Shown: positions 47,887 through 56,427 of the stretch, one piece after another | Layout of the letters: the number at the start of each line of letters is the position of its first letter | How positions within the stretch are numbered: position 1 is the first letter of the stretch | NCBI RefSeq assembly: GCF_007990445.1 | Contig: NZ_AP019841.1 | Location: 1,426,001 to 1,490,000, forward strand | Reading direction: 5' to 3' | From: Leptotrichia wadei | GTDB lineage: Bacteria; Fusobacteriota; Fusobacteriia; Fusobacteriales; Leptotrichiaceae | Length of the DNA: 64,000 nt | Position numbers and translations under genes: made by a program | The notes under the pieces: generated by a model | The model's database searches: none | What the model was told of the DNA's origin: nothing | The model's input: the letters and a program-made list of their open reading frames with translations, nothing else

Positions 47887-49149
47887 TTACTTAATTCTAC
47901 CTATATCCTTTCTAAAATACATTCCATCAAATTTAATTTTATTCAACAATTTATAAGCATTTTCCTTAGCTTCATCCAATGTCTTTCCAAATGCAACAGC
48001 ATTTAATACTCTTCCACCATTAGTTTTGAATTTTCCATCTTCAAATTTTGCTCCTGCGATAAATACTAATTCATCATCTGCAGCATTTTCAATTCCAGTT
48101 ATAACATCATCTTTTTTGTAACTTTCTGGATATCCTCCTGCAGCTCCTACAACACAACAAGCATGAAGTGGTTTCCAAGTAACATTTAATTCCGATAATT
48201 TTTTATCAAATGAATATTCTACTAATTCTAACAAATCATTTTCCAATAATGGTAGAACTGCTTGAGTTTCAGGGTCTCCTAATCTCATATTGTATTCAAG
48301 CAAGTAAACACCTTTTGCCGTAATCATTAGTCCAAAGAAAATTACACCTTCAAAATCCATTCCTTCAGCTTGCATTCCCTTTAAAGTCGGATTCATAATG
48401 TCATTTTTAAAACTTTCAAAAACTTCATCTGTCACATAAGGATTAGGACTTATAACTCCCATTCCACCTGTGTTTAATCCTGTTTCATTTTCTCCAATTT
48501 TTTTGTGATCTTTTGCTGATAACAATGGTACAATAACTTTGCTATCTGTAAATGAAAGTATTGAAGCTTCTACTCCATCCAAAAATTCTTCAATTACAAC
48601 TTGATTTCCAGCATCTCCAAATTTTTCATCAATCATTATATCATCAACCGCTTTTATCGCCTCATCAAGATTTTGAGCAATAATTACACCTTTCCCAGCC
48701 GCAAGACCACTAGCTTTTACAACTACAGGAAAATCTTTCCAATTATTCAAAAATTCTTTCGCTTTTTCAGCATTATCAAAGATTTCATAAACAGCAGTTT
48801 TTATCCCATATTTTTTCATAAAATCTTTAGAATAAGCCTTGCTTCCTTCAAGAATTGCCGCTTGTTTATTAGGCCCAAAAATTTTCAACCCATTTTTATG
48901 AAATTCATCAACAATACCAGCTACTAATAATTCTTCACTTCCAACAAATGTCAAATCAATATTATTTTCCTTAGCAAATTTAACATACTCATCTATATTA
49001 TTCGATAAATTCACATTTTCAGCTTTTGGCAATAACTCCGCTCCCGCATTCCCTGGTGCTATAAATATTTTCTCCACCTTTTCATTTTGAGATATTTTCC
49101 AAGCAATTGCATGTTCTCTTCCACCTGCTCCTACGATTAATACTTTCAT
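47887..49149 (-). CDS. purD: Phosphoribosylamine-glycine ligase
   Basis: This enzyme adds glycine to phosphoribosylamine, step two of purine synthesis, 420 aa. It has the ATP-grasp fold: MKVLIVGAGGREHAIAWKIS at the N-terminus, VKASGLAAGKGVIIAQN for ATP, EEFLDGVEASILSF, and GDPETQAVLP with the metal-binding acidic residues. ATG 49149 follows AAGGAGGAGACAAGGAA. It is a single gene here, with purH 10 kb away and the rest of the pathway outside the window. Confidence 0.95.
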   Translation of the reverse strand: MKVLIVGAGGREHAIAWKISQNEKVEKIFIAPGNAGAELLPKAENVNLSNNIDEYVKFAKENNIDLTFVGSEELLVAGIVDEFHKNGLKIFGPNKQAAILEGSKAYSKDFMKKYGIKTAVYEIFDNAEKAKEFLNNWKDFPVVVKASGLAAGKGVIIAQNLDEAIKAVDDIMIDEKFGDAGNQVVIEEFLDGVEASILSFTDSKVIVPLLSAKDHKKIGENETGLNTGGMGVISPNPYVTDEVFESFKNDIMNPTLKGMQAEGMDFEGVIFFGLMITAKGVYLLEYNMRLGDPETQAVLPLLENDLLELVEYSFDKKLSELNVTWKPLHACCVVGAAGGYPESYKKDDVITGIENAADDELVFIAGAKFEDGKFKTNGGRVLNAVAFGKTLDEAKENAYKLLNKIKFDGMYFRKDIGRIK

Positions 49150-49301
49150 TTCCTTGTCTCCTCCTTGAATATTTATATTTCTGATTTACTTTATATCTTT
49201 TTTATAAATATATTTTATCATATTTTCTTGCAATATTACATCATTATTTTACATTATTATTTACTTTCATTTAAAATTATTCAAATGTTTTTAATTAACT
49301 A

Positions 49302-49329
49302 TTGACTTTTATTTTAAATATGATATACT
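49302..49329 (+). promoter_or_regulatory. Promoter of the convergent antisense RNA
   Basis: TTGACT (49302-49307), a 16-bp spacer, TATACT (49324-49329). It faces the 3' end of the 40-aa peptide gene. Confidence 0.6.
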
Positions 49330-49335
49330 ATTATT

Positions 49336-49392
49336 GTAATTAAATTCAATAATAGTCAAAGCCCTTTGTTATTGGGGCTTATTTTTTTTATC
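49336..49392 (+). ncRNA. Candidate antisense antitoxin RNA
   Basis: From the promoter at 49302-49329 a transcript of about 55 nt is predicted. It ends in AAGCCC/GGGCTT (about 49359-49364 with 49375-49380) and a run of eight T. It lies across the stop codon and 3' untranslated end of the convergent 40-aa hydrophobic peptide gene. That convergent 3' overlap is the arrangement of Fst/par-type and related type I antitoxin RNAs. The role is inferred. Confidence 0.5.
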
Positions 49393-49491
49393 TTTTTTTT
49401 CATTTTTCCAGTTGATGTATTTTAATGTCCAAGTTATAATTGCTAATATTATAATTATTATAGACAATACTAACATTATTTTTTCAAACAT
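49369..49491 (-). CDS. 40-aa hydrophobic peptide, type I toxin-like
   Basis: ATG 49491 lies eight bases behind GAGGAG. The product is MFEKIMLVLSIIIIILAIIT followed by W-T-L-K-Y-I-N-W and a Lys-rich end KKDKKNKPQ. It has one membrane helix and a positive tail, which is the layout of Fst/TxpA/Hol-Tox type I toxins that damage the membrane. Checking each codon against the sequence confirms the frame. A short antisense RNA with its own promoter overlaps its 3' end, and a broken homologous copy lies 75 bp upstream. Family membership is by architecture; I do not recognise an exact relative. Confidence 0.55.
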   Translation of the reverse strand: MFEKIMLVLSIIIIILAIITWTLKYINWKNEKKDKKNKPQ

Positions 49492-49565
49492 ATTTTTTAC
49501 TCCTCTTTTAAATTAATAAATGTAGTGAAAAGGCCAGAGGGTTTGTTGAACCATAGCCCTTTTTG

Positions 49566-49677
49566 TTATTGGTCCTTATTTTTCTTGTGCTTTTGGTATT
49601 CTCTATACACTTCTAAAGCGAATTGCAAGATACTACAAATTGCAGCAAGTAAAAATATTTTTTCAATAATAGTCATT
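49566..49677 (-). pseudogene. Frameshifted second copy of the small hydrophobic peptide gene
   Basis: ATG 49677 behind AAAGGAGATAAAA opens MTIIEKIFLLAAICSILQF and then, through one extra C at about 49620, runs into TAG at 49603-49605 after 24 codons. The other frame would continue EVYREYQKHKKNKDQ to a TAA at 49566-49568. The repaired end KKNKDQ and the following CAATAACAAA-GGGCT match copy 1 (KKNKPQ, same 3' sequence), so the two are tandem duplicates. The 24-aa form keeps the hydrophobic helix and might still be made. Confidence 0.5.
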
Positions 49678-49707
49678 TTTATCTCCTTTCCATTTCACTA
49701 CAAATTT

Positions 49708-49737
49708 ATAATATCATAAAAATTATACCCAAATCAA
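49708..49737 (-). promoter_or_regulatory. Promoter of the small-peptide locus
   Basis: On the minus strand TTGATT (49737-49732), an 18-bp spacer and TATTAT (49713-49708). The 5' leader begins with GTAGTGAAATGG; a near copy, GTAGTGAAAAGG, occurs on the other strand at about 49522-49533, so the second copy is flanked by inverted repeats. Confidence 0.45.
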
Positions 49738-49765
49738 TAAAAAACATTAAATTTATAAAATTTTC

Positions 49766-49794
49766 TTGCTCCCTAACTTCAAATATGTTATCCT
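49766..49794 (+). promoter_or_regulatory. Promoter of sfsA
   Basis: TTGCTC (49766-49771), a 17-bp spacer and TATCCT (49789-49794), 33 bp before the sfsA start. Confidence 0.5.
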
Positions 49795-49826
49795 AAAATC
49801 AAAAATACTAAAAAAAGGAAAAATAT

Positions 49827-50564
49827 ATGAAAAAAAACAAAATTCTTTATACGATAAACTATGACAAAATTGTGAATTTTAAGGAAAGAGTAACTCGATT
49901 TACTGTTAGATTTGAATTTAAAGATTCTGAAAATGAAGAATATTCAGGAGAAGACTTTGCTCATTTGCACGATACTGGAAGATTGACGGAATTATTGATT
50001 GATGGTGCAGAATTGTTGATAAAAAAGGCAAATAATAAAAATCGTAAAACTAAATGGGATATTATCGCAGTAAAAGTTCATGGAGAGATTATTCTTATAA
50101 ATACGGCTTTTCATCGATATATTACAGAAGCCATATTTCACGATAATGAAATTTCTCCATTTGGAGAACCCTCGTATATAAAACCTGAAATTAAGCATAA
50201 TAATAGTAAACTAGATTTCTATTTAGAAACTGAAAAAGAAAAAATTTTTATTGAAGTAAAAGGTTGTACTTTAGTAAACGGAAAAATTGCTCAATTTCCT
50301 GGCTCTCCTTCAATTCGTGCCTTAAAGCATTTGAGGGAACTTATGGAACTTAAAAAAGAAGGATTTCGGACAGCAGTTTTTATTTTAATATTCAGAAAAT
50401 CTGAAATTTTTGCACCCGAACATATTGTCGACAGAGAATTTTCTGAAACTTTTTATGAAGTGATAGAAAATGGTGTTGAAATTTATCCGATGCTTTTAGA
50501 ATATAGGGAAGATGGGAATGTTTATTTTGTTAAGAAAATTGGGATAATGGAGAAGAGATTTTAG
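49827..50564 (+). CDS. sfsA: SfsA family protein (sugar fermentation stimulation homolog)
   Basis: This encodes 245 aa with ATG 49827 behind AAGGAAAAATAT. SfsA proteins have an N-terminal OB-like part and a C-terminal nuclease-like fold and bind nucleic acid. Family signatures are AHLHDTGRLTELL (usual N-T-G-R-M-x-E-L-L), KLDFYLETEKEKIFIEVKGC with the D...E-V-K nuclease-like triad, and FPGSPSIRALKHLRELMELK. The usual Asn before TGR is Asp here, a small variation. It is a single gene with its own promoter and terminator. Confidence 0.9.
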   Translation: MKKNKILYTINYDKIVNFKERVTRFTVRFEFKDSENEEYSGEDFAHLHDTGRLTELLIDGAELLIKKANNKNRKTKWDIIAVKVHGEIILINTAFHRYITEAIFHDNEISPFGEPSYIKPEIKHNNSKLDFYLETEKEKIFIEVKGCTLVNGKIAQFPGSPSIRALKHLRELMELKKEGFRTAVFILIFRKSEIFAPEHIVDREFSETFYEVIENGVEIYPMLLEYREDGNVYFVKKIGIMEKRF

Positions 50565-50583
50565 TAATTTTCTAGAATCTCTT
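50553..50583 (+). terminator. Terminator of sfsA
   Basis: AAGAGATT (50553-50560) and AATCTCTT (50576-50583), overlapping the stop codon and followed by a T-rich stretch. Confidence 0.55.
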
Positions 50584-50678
50584 TTCCCTCTTATTTCTTA
50601 ATCTGAAATATTTAATTTTTTGTTTAATTATAAAGAAATTTAATATTGCCTCAACTTAATTTACAAAAATTATAAACT

Positions 50679-51803
50679 TTATTTATCTAATTTTTGATGT
50701 CGTGGACAATCTATCAAAAAACAGTCATATAAAAATTTAGGATAAATTTTTACTTCTGGTTTATAATCTGTTTTCAAAATTTTCTCATACTCCGCCTTCA
50801 AATTCTTTATTTGCCTTTTTATCTCCCTAATTTCTTCTTTTTTCTCAGATTTTGTCCACTCTCTTTTAAATTCTCCATTTTTAACATCCTCTATTTCTTC
50901 ATTTTTAAATTTCAATGCTTTCTCAAAAGATTTTTCTAATTTATCAAATTTATTTAATCGCTTTAATGAATAAAAATAAATTGGTAGTTCCTCATATGGT
51001 ACTTGGCAATCCTTTTGAGCGTCTATTTTTAAATAAATTTCTACAAGTTTTTTATAATTCTCAGATAAATAATACAGACTTTCTAAATCACTACAAAAAA
51101 AATAATTATTATCAATATTTTCTAACATTAATTCATTAATTTGAGCCTCAATATTTACAAATTCCTTCAACTGAACCTTATTCGCAATATAAATATACTT
51201 TATCTTAGCAAAATCTTCTTTTTCAAATTCAAAATCTTTTTTTATTAATTCTTCTAAAATTATTTTCGCCTCTTTATATTTTCCATTAATCATCAGCAAA
51301 TTTGCATATTCAAACTTATAAATTGGATTATTTTCTAATTCACAAGCTCTTTTATACATTTCTTCCGACTTATCATATTTCCCAGCACCATAATAATCCG
51401 CCCCAAGCCCATAATAAGCCTTTGAATTATTTGGATTAAATGCAACAGCCTTTCTCAAAGTTCTAATTGCTCTCTTACTGCCATATCTCTGATCATCATA
51501 ATAAAAACCTAAATTAGTATAAATCCGTGATTTTTCCTCATTAGTCAATTCATTTTCATATTTTTTAATAAATTCATTCAATAATTTATAAATATCATCC
51601 CATTGATAAGTTAATTCATTGTAAACTGCCGCTAATTGACAAATAACTTCAACATTTTTGGGATTTTCTTTCAATTTATTTTCCAAAAATATTTTATACT
51701 CTTCATAAACAGAATCATAATCACTATTATTTCTAATTTTTTCTTGAATATATTTTATCCATTCTTTTACCGTTTTTCTTTCTAAATTTTTTTGTTTTTC
51801 CAA
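50679..51803 (-). CDS. TPR protein, third of three tandem paralogs
   Basis: This encodes 374 aa from a TTG at 51803 that sits five bases behind AGGAGGAAAA, giving MEKQKNLERKTVKEWIKYIQ. It is made of helix pairs of tetratricopeptide type (RTLRKAVAFNPNNSKAYYGL, then GADYYGAGKYDKSEEMYKRA). It shares with its two upstream neighbours the start pattern with the Y-K-x-x-L-E-x-K stretch and the end C-F-L-I-D-C-P-R-H-Q-K-L. It has no signal peptide, so it is cytosolic. It begins 8 bp after the previous gene, so the three form one transcript. Role unknown; binding of partner proteins is likely. Confidence 0.65.
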   Translation of the reverse strand: MEKQKNLERKTVKEWIKYIQEKIRNNSDYDSVYEEYKIFLENKLKENPKNVEVICQLAAVYNELTYQWDDIYKLLNEFIKKYENELTNEEKSRIYTNLGFYYDDQRYGSKRAIRTLRKAVAFNPNNSKAYYGLGADYYGAGKYDKSEEMYKRACELENNPIYKFEYANLLMINGKYKEAKIILEELIKKDFEFEKEDFAKIKYIYIANKVQLKEFVNIEAQINELMLENIDNNYFFCSDLESLYYLSENYKKLVEIYLKIDAQKDCQVPYEELPIYFYSLKRLNKFDKLEKSFEKALKFKNEEIEDVKNGEFKREWTKSEKKEEIREIKRQIKNLKAEYEKILKTDYKPEVKIYPKFLYDCFLIDCPRHQKLDK

Positions 51804-51811
51804 TTTTCCTC

Positions 51812-52948
51812 CTAACCTAACTTTTGATGTATTGGACAATCAACTAAATAGCAAGTTTTATACATTTTTTCTAAATTTATTTTTGTATTTTGAGGCTTAT
51901 AATTACTATTCATTATCTTTTTATATATCTCCAAAATCTTTTTTATTTCATTCTTTTCTTCTTCAATAAATTCATCAATCTCTTCTTCATTCCAGTATTT
52001 TTTGTCATAAATTTCTCCAACTTCAATTTTTTCAATATACTTATTATGTTTTTGAATCAATTCTGACAATTTGTTTTCTGCTTTCTTAAAATTTCTTAAT
52101 TTTTTTAAACTGTAAAAATAAAATGAAAAACCCATATTATAATAAAAACGTTCTTCCCAGTCAAGTTCATCTATCTCTTTTTCAAAAACCAAGACACACC
52201 TATCGTATTCTTCAAATAAATAATATAAGTCTATAAGTTCTTCAAATAAAATTTGCTCATCATAATAATATTTCTCTAACGACACTTTCTCTAACAATTT
52301 ATCCAGAATTGGCTCAGCCAATTTTTTATCATTGGTATAATGTAAGCACAGTGCCAATGCATATAAAATTCCTGCACTTTCAGGTTCCTTTTCATAACAT
52401 CTCAATAACATTTCTTTCGCTTTTTCAAAATAACCACAATAAAACAACGTTATCCCATAATTATAATCATCTTCTATTTCCTTCTCATCTGAAAATTTTT
52501 CCATTTCCTGAAAACATTCAAGTGCCTTTTTGTATTTTTTTCTTTTTAAATAATATTCTCCCAATACTTCCCATACAACCACTGATTGTTTCCCCATTTT
52601 AATTAATTTTGTCAAATAATACTTACACATTTTATCATCATAAGCATCTTTTTCATATAAATCAGCCAAATCCTGATAAATAATAGCCTTCTCATCATCA
52701 TTTAAATCTTTTGAATATTTTTTCAAAAACTCCTCTAATACATTCACACTCGTTTTTCCATCTTGATACACCGTAAAATAAGCTATCGCTAATTGACATA
52801 CCTTTTCTACATCTCGCGGATTTTTCAAAAGATATTTCTCTAAATAATCCTTATATTCAATAAATGCATGCTTATAATTATCATAACTATCATTTTTTTG
52901 AATTTCATCCTGAATATATCTCGCCCACTCTTCTTTTGTTTGTTTCAT
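51812..52948 (-). CDS. TPR protein, second of three tandem paralogs
   Basis: This encodes 378 aa from ATG 52948 behind AAAGGAATAAAATT, opening MKQTKEEWARYIQDEIQKND. TPR-like helices cover most of the length (YLKRKKYKKALECFQEMEKF; NYGITLFYCGYFEKAKEMLL). The C-terminus CYLVDCPIHQKLG carries the same Cys-x-x-x-x-Cys-Pro-x-His pattern as its paralogs. It overlaps nothing and is separated by 8-23 bp from both neighbours. No family name is recognised. Confidence 0.65.
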   Translation of the reverse strand: MKQTKEEWARYIQDEIQKNDSYDNYKHAFIEYKDYLEKYLLKNPRDVEKVCQLAIAYFTVYQDGKTSVNVLEEFLKKYSKDLNDDEKAIIYQDLADLYEKDAYDDKMCKYYLTKLIKMGKQSVVVWEVLGEYYLKRKKYKKALECFQEMEKFSDEKEIEDDYNYGITLFYCGYFEKAKEMLLRCYEKEPESAGILYALALCLHYTNDKKLAEPILDKLLEKVSLEKYYYDEQILFEELIDLYYLFEEYDRCVLVFEKEIDELDWEERFYYNMGFSFYFYSLKKLRNFKKAENKLSELIQKHNKYIEKIEVGEIYDKKYWNEEEIDEFIEEEKNEIKKILEIYKKIMNSNYKPQNTKINLEKMYKTCYLVDCPIHQKLG

Positions 52949-52971
52949 AATTTTATTCCTTTCGTATTTCT

Positions 52972-54132
52972 TCAATCCTCATCAATTACCAAATGTTGTG
53001 GACAATCTGCCATCCAGCATTCATATTTAAAAAACATTGTTATTTCCATCTTAGGCTTAAAATCTGTATTTAATATTTTTTCCGATACTAAATTAATATT
53101 CGCCAATCTCTTTTTTTCATCTTCTATCATTTCCAAAAGCTCTTCTTCCGTTGTATCTTTCTGATATTCTTCATCAGTCTTCATTTCTTCAATATTTTGT
53201 AAAATTTCTTTTTCAGCTTTTTTCACTATTTTATTTATTTTTTCAAATTTTCTTAATTGCTTTAAGGAATAAAGATACGGTGCTATGGAATTCGCTTCTA
53301 AATAAAAATTACTTTTATCTGCATATTTACAATATTTTTCATAATTATCGCATAAATAAAATAAATCTTTTATTACATCTTCATCAAACGTGTGAAAACC
53401 TTCATACGTCAACCAATTCAAATATTTTTCATAATCTGTTTTCTCCAGCATTTCAAACTCTTTTATTTTTTCCAAAAGTTTTTCTATATTTTCAGTATCT
53501 TTATTTCCTAAATAAATTTTACAAAGGACCCTGTAAAAATGATATTTAATGTTGTTTGAGTCTCCCATTAACAAATTATCTAAAATTTTTTCAGCTTTTT
53601 TATATTCTTTATTTTGAATTAAAATCAGTGCATATCCATAACTATATTTCGCTTCATCACTCATTTTGCAGGCAATTTCTATATTTTCAAGAGATTTTTG
53701 ATACATTTTAACATGAAAACAAATACCTGCAAGTCTGTAATAAATGTCTGCATTATTTGAATTAATTTTTATTGCTTTTTCAAGATAATCAATAGCCTTT
53801 TCTTCCATACATCCCCTATCTTCACACAAATAAGCCAAATCAGCATACATTCTAAACTTTTCATCTTCTGTTAAAATATCAAAATTCCTTTTCAAAAATG
53901 TTTCTAAAATTTCTATACCGTCGCATTTCCTGCTCAAATAGCAAACTCCCGCCAACTGACAAACGACTGAAACATCCTCAGGATTTTTTACAGTTTCCTT
54001 TAACAAGTATTTCCTATAATTTTCAAGTGCAACATCATATTCTGTTCTGTCTTCATTTTCCAATTTTTCCCATATTTTATAAATATATTTTTTCATACCT
54101 TCATTCAATTTAACTTCAATATCCAATTTCAT
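52972..54132 (-). CDS. TPR protein, first of three tandem paralogs
   Basis: This encodes 386 aa from ATG 54132, although GGGAG lies directly before it and a TTG at 54126 has better spacing. The start is more divergent (MKLDIEVKLNEGMKKYIYKI), but the rest aligns with the two downstream genes: KNPEDVSVVCQLAGVCYLS against NPRDVEKVCQLAIAYF and NPKNVEVICQLAAVY. TPR units follow (AIDYLEKAIKINSNNADIYY). It ends CWMADCPQHLVIDED, with the same C-x-x-x-x-C-P-x-H motif. Its position is first in the three-gene unit. Confidence 0.65.
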   Translation of the reverse strand: MKLDIEVKLNEGMKKYIYKIWEKLENEDRTEYDVALENYRKYLLKETVKNPEDVSVVCQLAGVCYLSRKCDGIEILETFLKRNFDILTEDEKFRMYADLAYLCEDRGCMEEKAIDYLEKAIKINSNNADIYYRLAGICFHVKMYQKSLENIEIACKMSDEAKYSYGYALILIQNKEYKKAEKILDNLLMGDSNNIKYHFYRVLCKIYLGNKDTENIEKLLEKIKEFEMLEKTDYEKYLNWLTYEGFHTFDEDVIKDLFYLCDNYEKYCKYADKSNFYLEANSIAPYLYSLKQLRKFEKINKIVKKAEKEILQNIEEMKTDEEYQKDTTEEELLEMIEDEKKRLANINLVSEKILNTDFKPKMEITMFFKYECWMADCPQHLVIDED

Positions 54133-54181
54133 CTCCCAATTTTTATTTTACACTTATTATAACATCTTTTCCCAAAACAAA

Positions 54182-54210
54182 AAAGGCTACAATAAAATTC
54201 CGTAACCTTT
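54182..54210 (-). terminator. Terminator of the YARHG-domain gene
   Basis: AAAGGCTAC (54182-54190) and GTAACCTTT (54202-54210) with one G-T wobble, then a T run on the minus strand. It separates this gene from the TPR unit. Confidence 0.65.
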
Positions 54211-54227
54211 TTCTATCTTTAAATTAT

Positions 54228-55412
54228 CTACTTCCCATTCTTCCTATCATTTATAACTTTATCCACATCTTTAACATACTCATAATCAGCTTCTCCCAAT
54301 TTCACATCTTTTCCAGTTGGCACATACCACAAAAATTTTGAAAAATAGTCTTTCAATTTTTTGTCCGAAAAATCATAACCTGCCATCGCATAAGGATAGT
54401 TTCTCATTATTTTCAATTCTTCATCTGGAATATTTTTTATTTCATCTTTATCTAAATACCTTATCGCATAGGCATCATCTGTCAAATCATCCTTAAATTT
54501 AAAACCTTTTTCCGTTTTATCAGGAAATACATAATTAACTCTCAAGCCTTTTATTTCTGTCAATTCAAATTCTTCTTCAGGCTTGAAATTATTTGTTTTA
54601 AAATATAAATAACCTTTTTTCAATCTGGCATAAAGAATTTTGTATGGCTCATTTGTTTCATAATTTTCTTTGTAAGCATAATCAACATTTCCTTCTCCAG
54701 CCAATTGCCATTTTATTTCTTTCCCATCTTTTGTCTTTATCACAGGCATCGCAATAAGAGCATCTCCTGGCTCAACAATCACTTCAAAATCATCCACCTT
54801 CTGATTTTTCCATTTTGAAATAGTTGACCAAACATAGTTGAAATCAACAGTTCCAACACCACTGCTTCCATCATAATGATAACTGTGCTCAACTACATTT
54901 TCTCCCTTTTTAAAATTAGCCTTAAAATAGTAAACATAACTCTTTTTGTAATATTCATATTCTTTTAGTATCTTTTCTTCATCATATTCCTTAAAATATT
55001 TTTTAACTTCTTCCAGTTGTTTTACATCTTTCGGTGCAAAATCAGTCAATCTATACGCTTTTGTACTCACATTTTGTCCATTGACAGAAGTTTTAAAATC
55101 CTTGAAATGATCTCTTTCATCCCATGCTTCATTCCCACCTTCAGGCGTAATAAATCCAATATATCTCTCCCCAGCTTCAGGACTATCAAACACAAATCTA
55201 ACAGTTACCACCATTTCATTATCTATCGTCCCATACTCCGACTTAAATTTTTCCAATTTAAAACGAAGCCTCTCACTCTTTATCGAAACATTCGACACAT
55301 TCATCGGCACAATATGCCCACCTTCCGACCCAAATTCCCAGTCATTCGCCAATAAGTTCGCACCAAAAATCATAACTAGAGCAAATAATAACAGTATTCT
55401 GATTTTTTTCAT
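54228..55412 (-). CDS. Exported protein with C-terminal YARHG domain
   Basis: This encodes 394 aa from ATG 55412. A signal peptide (MKKIRILLLFALVMIFGANL, cleavage likely after ANLLA) sends it across the membrane. The body is beta-rich, with many Tyr, Lys and Asp (for example YVYYFKANFKKGENVVEHSY). It resembles the DUF4424-type exported domains in style, without proof. Near residue 335 it has MRNYPYAMAGYDFSDKKLKD followed by YFSKFLWYVPTG, which matches the YARHG domain (R-N-x-x-Y-A-x-x-G-x-x-F, Y-F, W-Y-x-P). YARHG domains are extracellular, of unknown function, often in host-associated bacteria. Confidence 0.7.
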   Translation of the reverse strand: MKKIRILLLFALVMIFGANLLANDWEFGSEGGHIVPMNVSNVSIKSERLRFKLEKFKSEYGTIDNEMVVTVRFVFDSPEAGERYIGFITPEGGNEAWDERDHFKDFKTSVNGQNVSTKAYRLTDFAPKDVKQLEEVKKYFKEYDEEKILKEYEYYKKSYVYYFKANFKKGENVVEHSYHYDGSSGVGTVDFNYVWSTISKWKNQKVDDFEVIVEPGDALIAMPVIKTKDGKEIKWQLAGEGNVDYAYKENYETNEPYKILYARLKKGYLYFKTNNFKPEEEFELTEIKGLRVNYVFPDKTEKGFKFKDDLTDDAYAIRYLDKDEIKNIPDEELKIMRNYPYAMAGYDFSDKKLKDYFSKFLWYVPTGKDVKLGEADYEYVKDVDKVINDRKNGK

Positions 55413-55626
55413 GACTACCAACTCTCTTTCTTTTATTTTTATATTTCATTAAAATTATACCTTATTTTTAATTTTTCTCCAATATATTTATTCTTATTTT
55501 TAAGAAACTTGAAAAAAATTAGAATATTTTTTATAACTTTAAATTTTAAAAAGAAACGATAATTAAACATTATTTAAAAAGTTTAAAATTTTTTTTGTTT
55601 CAGTAATTTTTTAATTAATCAATATT

Positions 55627-56313
55627 TTATTTCCCAAATAATGCTAAAAAAATATCTTTTGAATTTTCATTTCCAATAACATAGACACCTTCTTTTAGTA
55701 TTTTAACATATGTTATTTTAACTATTGGTTCATTTGACATTTCAAGTTTTTCAGTAATCTTATACACATTTTCTCCTATTTTTTCTACATCAGTTGATAA
55801 TAATCTTAATTTGTATTCGGCTTTTTCTTTTTCATAATATTCTTTATATTTTTCATCTTTCCCATCATTAATTATTTTTTCAAAGTCTTTTTTATCTTTT
55901 TCAACTATAAACAATCTTTGTAAAAATAAATTTTTCTTTTCTTTGTCATATAATTCTGAGATTACATTACTGTACTCATATTCTCTAGGTTCTTTTACTT
56001 TTCTAAATTCAAGTTTTTCAGGCATTAATATCGAAATATTTTCAAAAATTTCTTTATTTTTTCTTTTACTCAAAATTGTATTCTGAATATAATTTTTTTC
56101 TTCTATTTCTTTTTTCAATTTTAGTTTTTCATCTCTTTCAATTTGTTTTGGAGTTCTAGACTTTGGTTCAGAACATACTCCAAACTCACTACATGAAATT
56201 GCTACAACCCACGGTACTGCATATCCCACACCAGCTGCCACTCCTAATGCAACACAAGAATTTAATCCAAATATCCCTAGCAACATTAAAAATAAAATTT
56301 TAAACTTTCTCAT
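55627..56313 (-). CDS. Lipoprotein, unknown
   Basis: This encodes 228 aa from ATG 56313 behind GAGGGAGAATGGT. The signal MRKFKILFLMLLGIFGLNSC has its lipobox Cys at 20. Next comes a Gly/Ala/Val-rich stretch with two more Cys (ISCSEFGVCSEPKS). The rest is a charged helix and a small beta domain (KIGENVYKITEKLEMSNEPI). I do not recognise a family. Its neighbours are other small exported or membrane proteins on the same strand. Confidence 0.6.
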   Translation of the reverse strand: MRKFKILFLMLLGIFGLNSCVALGVAAGVGYAVPWVVAISCSEFGVCSEPKSRTPKQIERDEKLKLKKEIEEKNYIQNTILSKRKNKEIFENISILMPEKLEFRKVKEPREYEYSNVISELYDKEKKNLFLQRLFIVEKDKKDFEKIINDGKDEKYKEYYEKEKAEYKLRLLSTDVEKIGENVYKITEKLEMSNEPIVKITYVKILKEGVYVIGNENSKDIFLALFGK

Positions 56314-56427
56314 ACCATTCTCCCTCTCTCTATTTTAAAATTTAATCTCATTTAAATTATACCCTATTTTCTTTAAAAAACCGAATCATTCCTTTAGAAT
56401 CCATAGGTATTCCTGATTACCTCAAAC

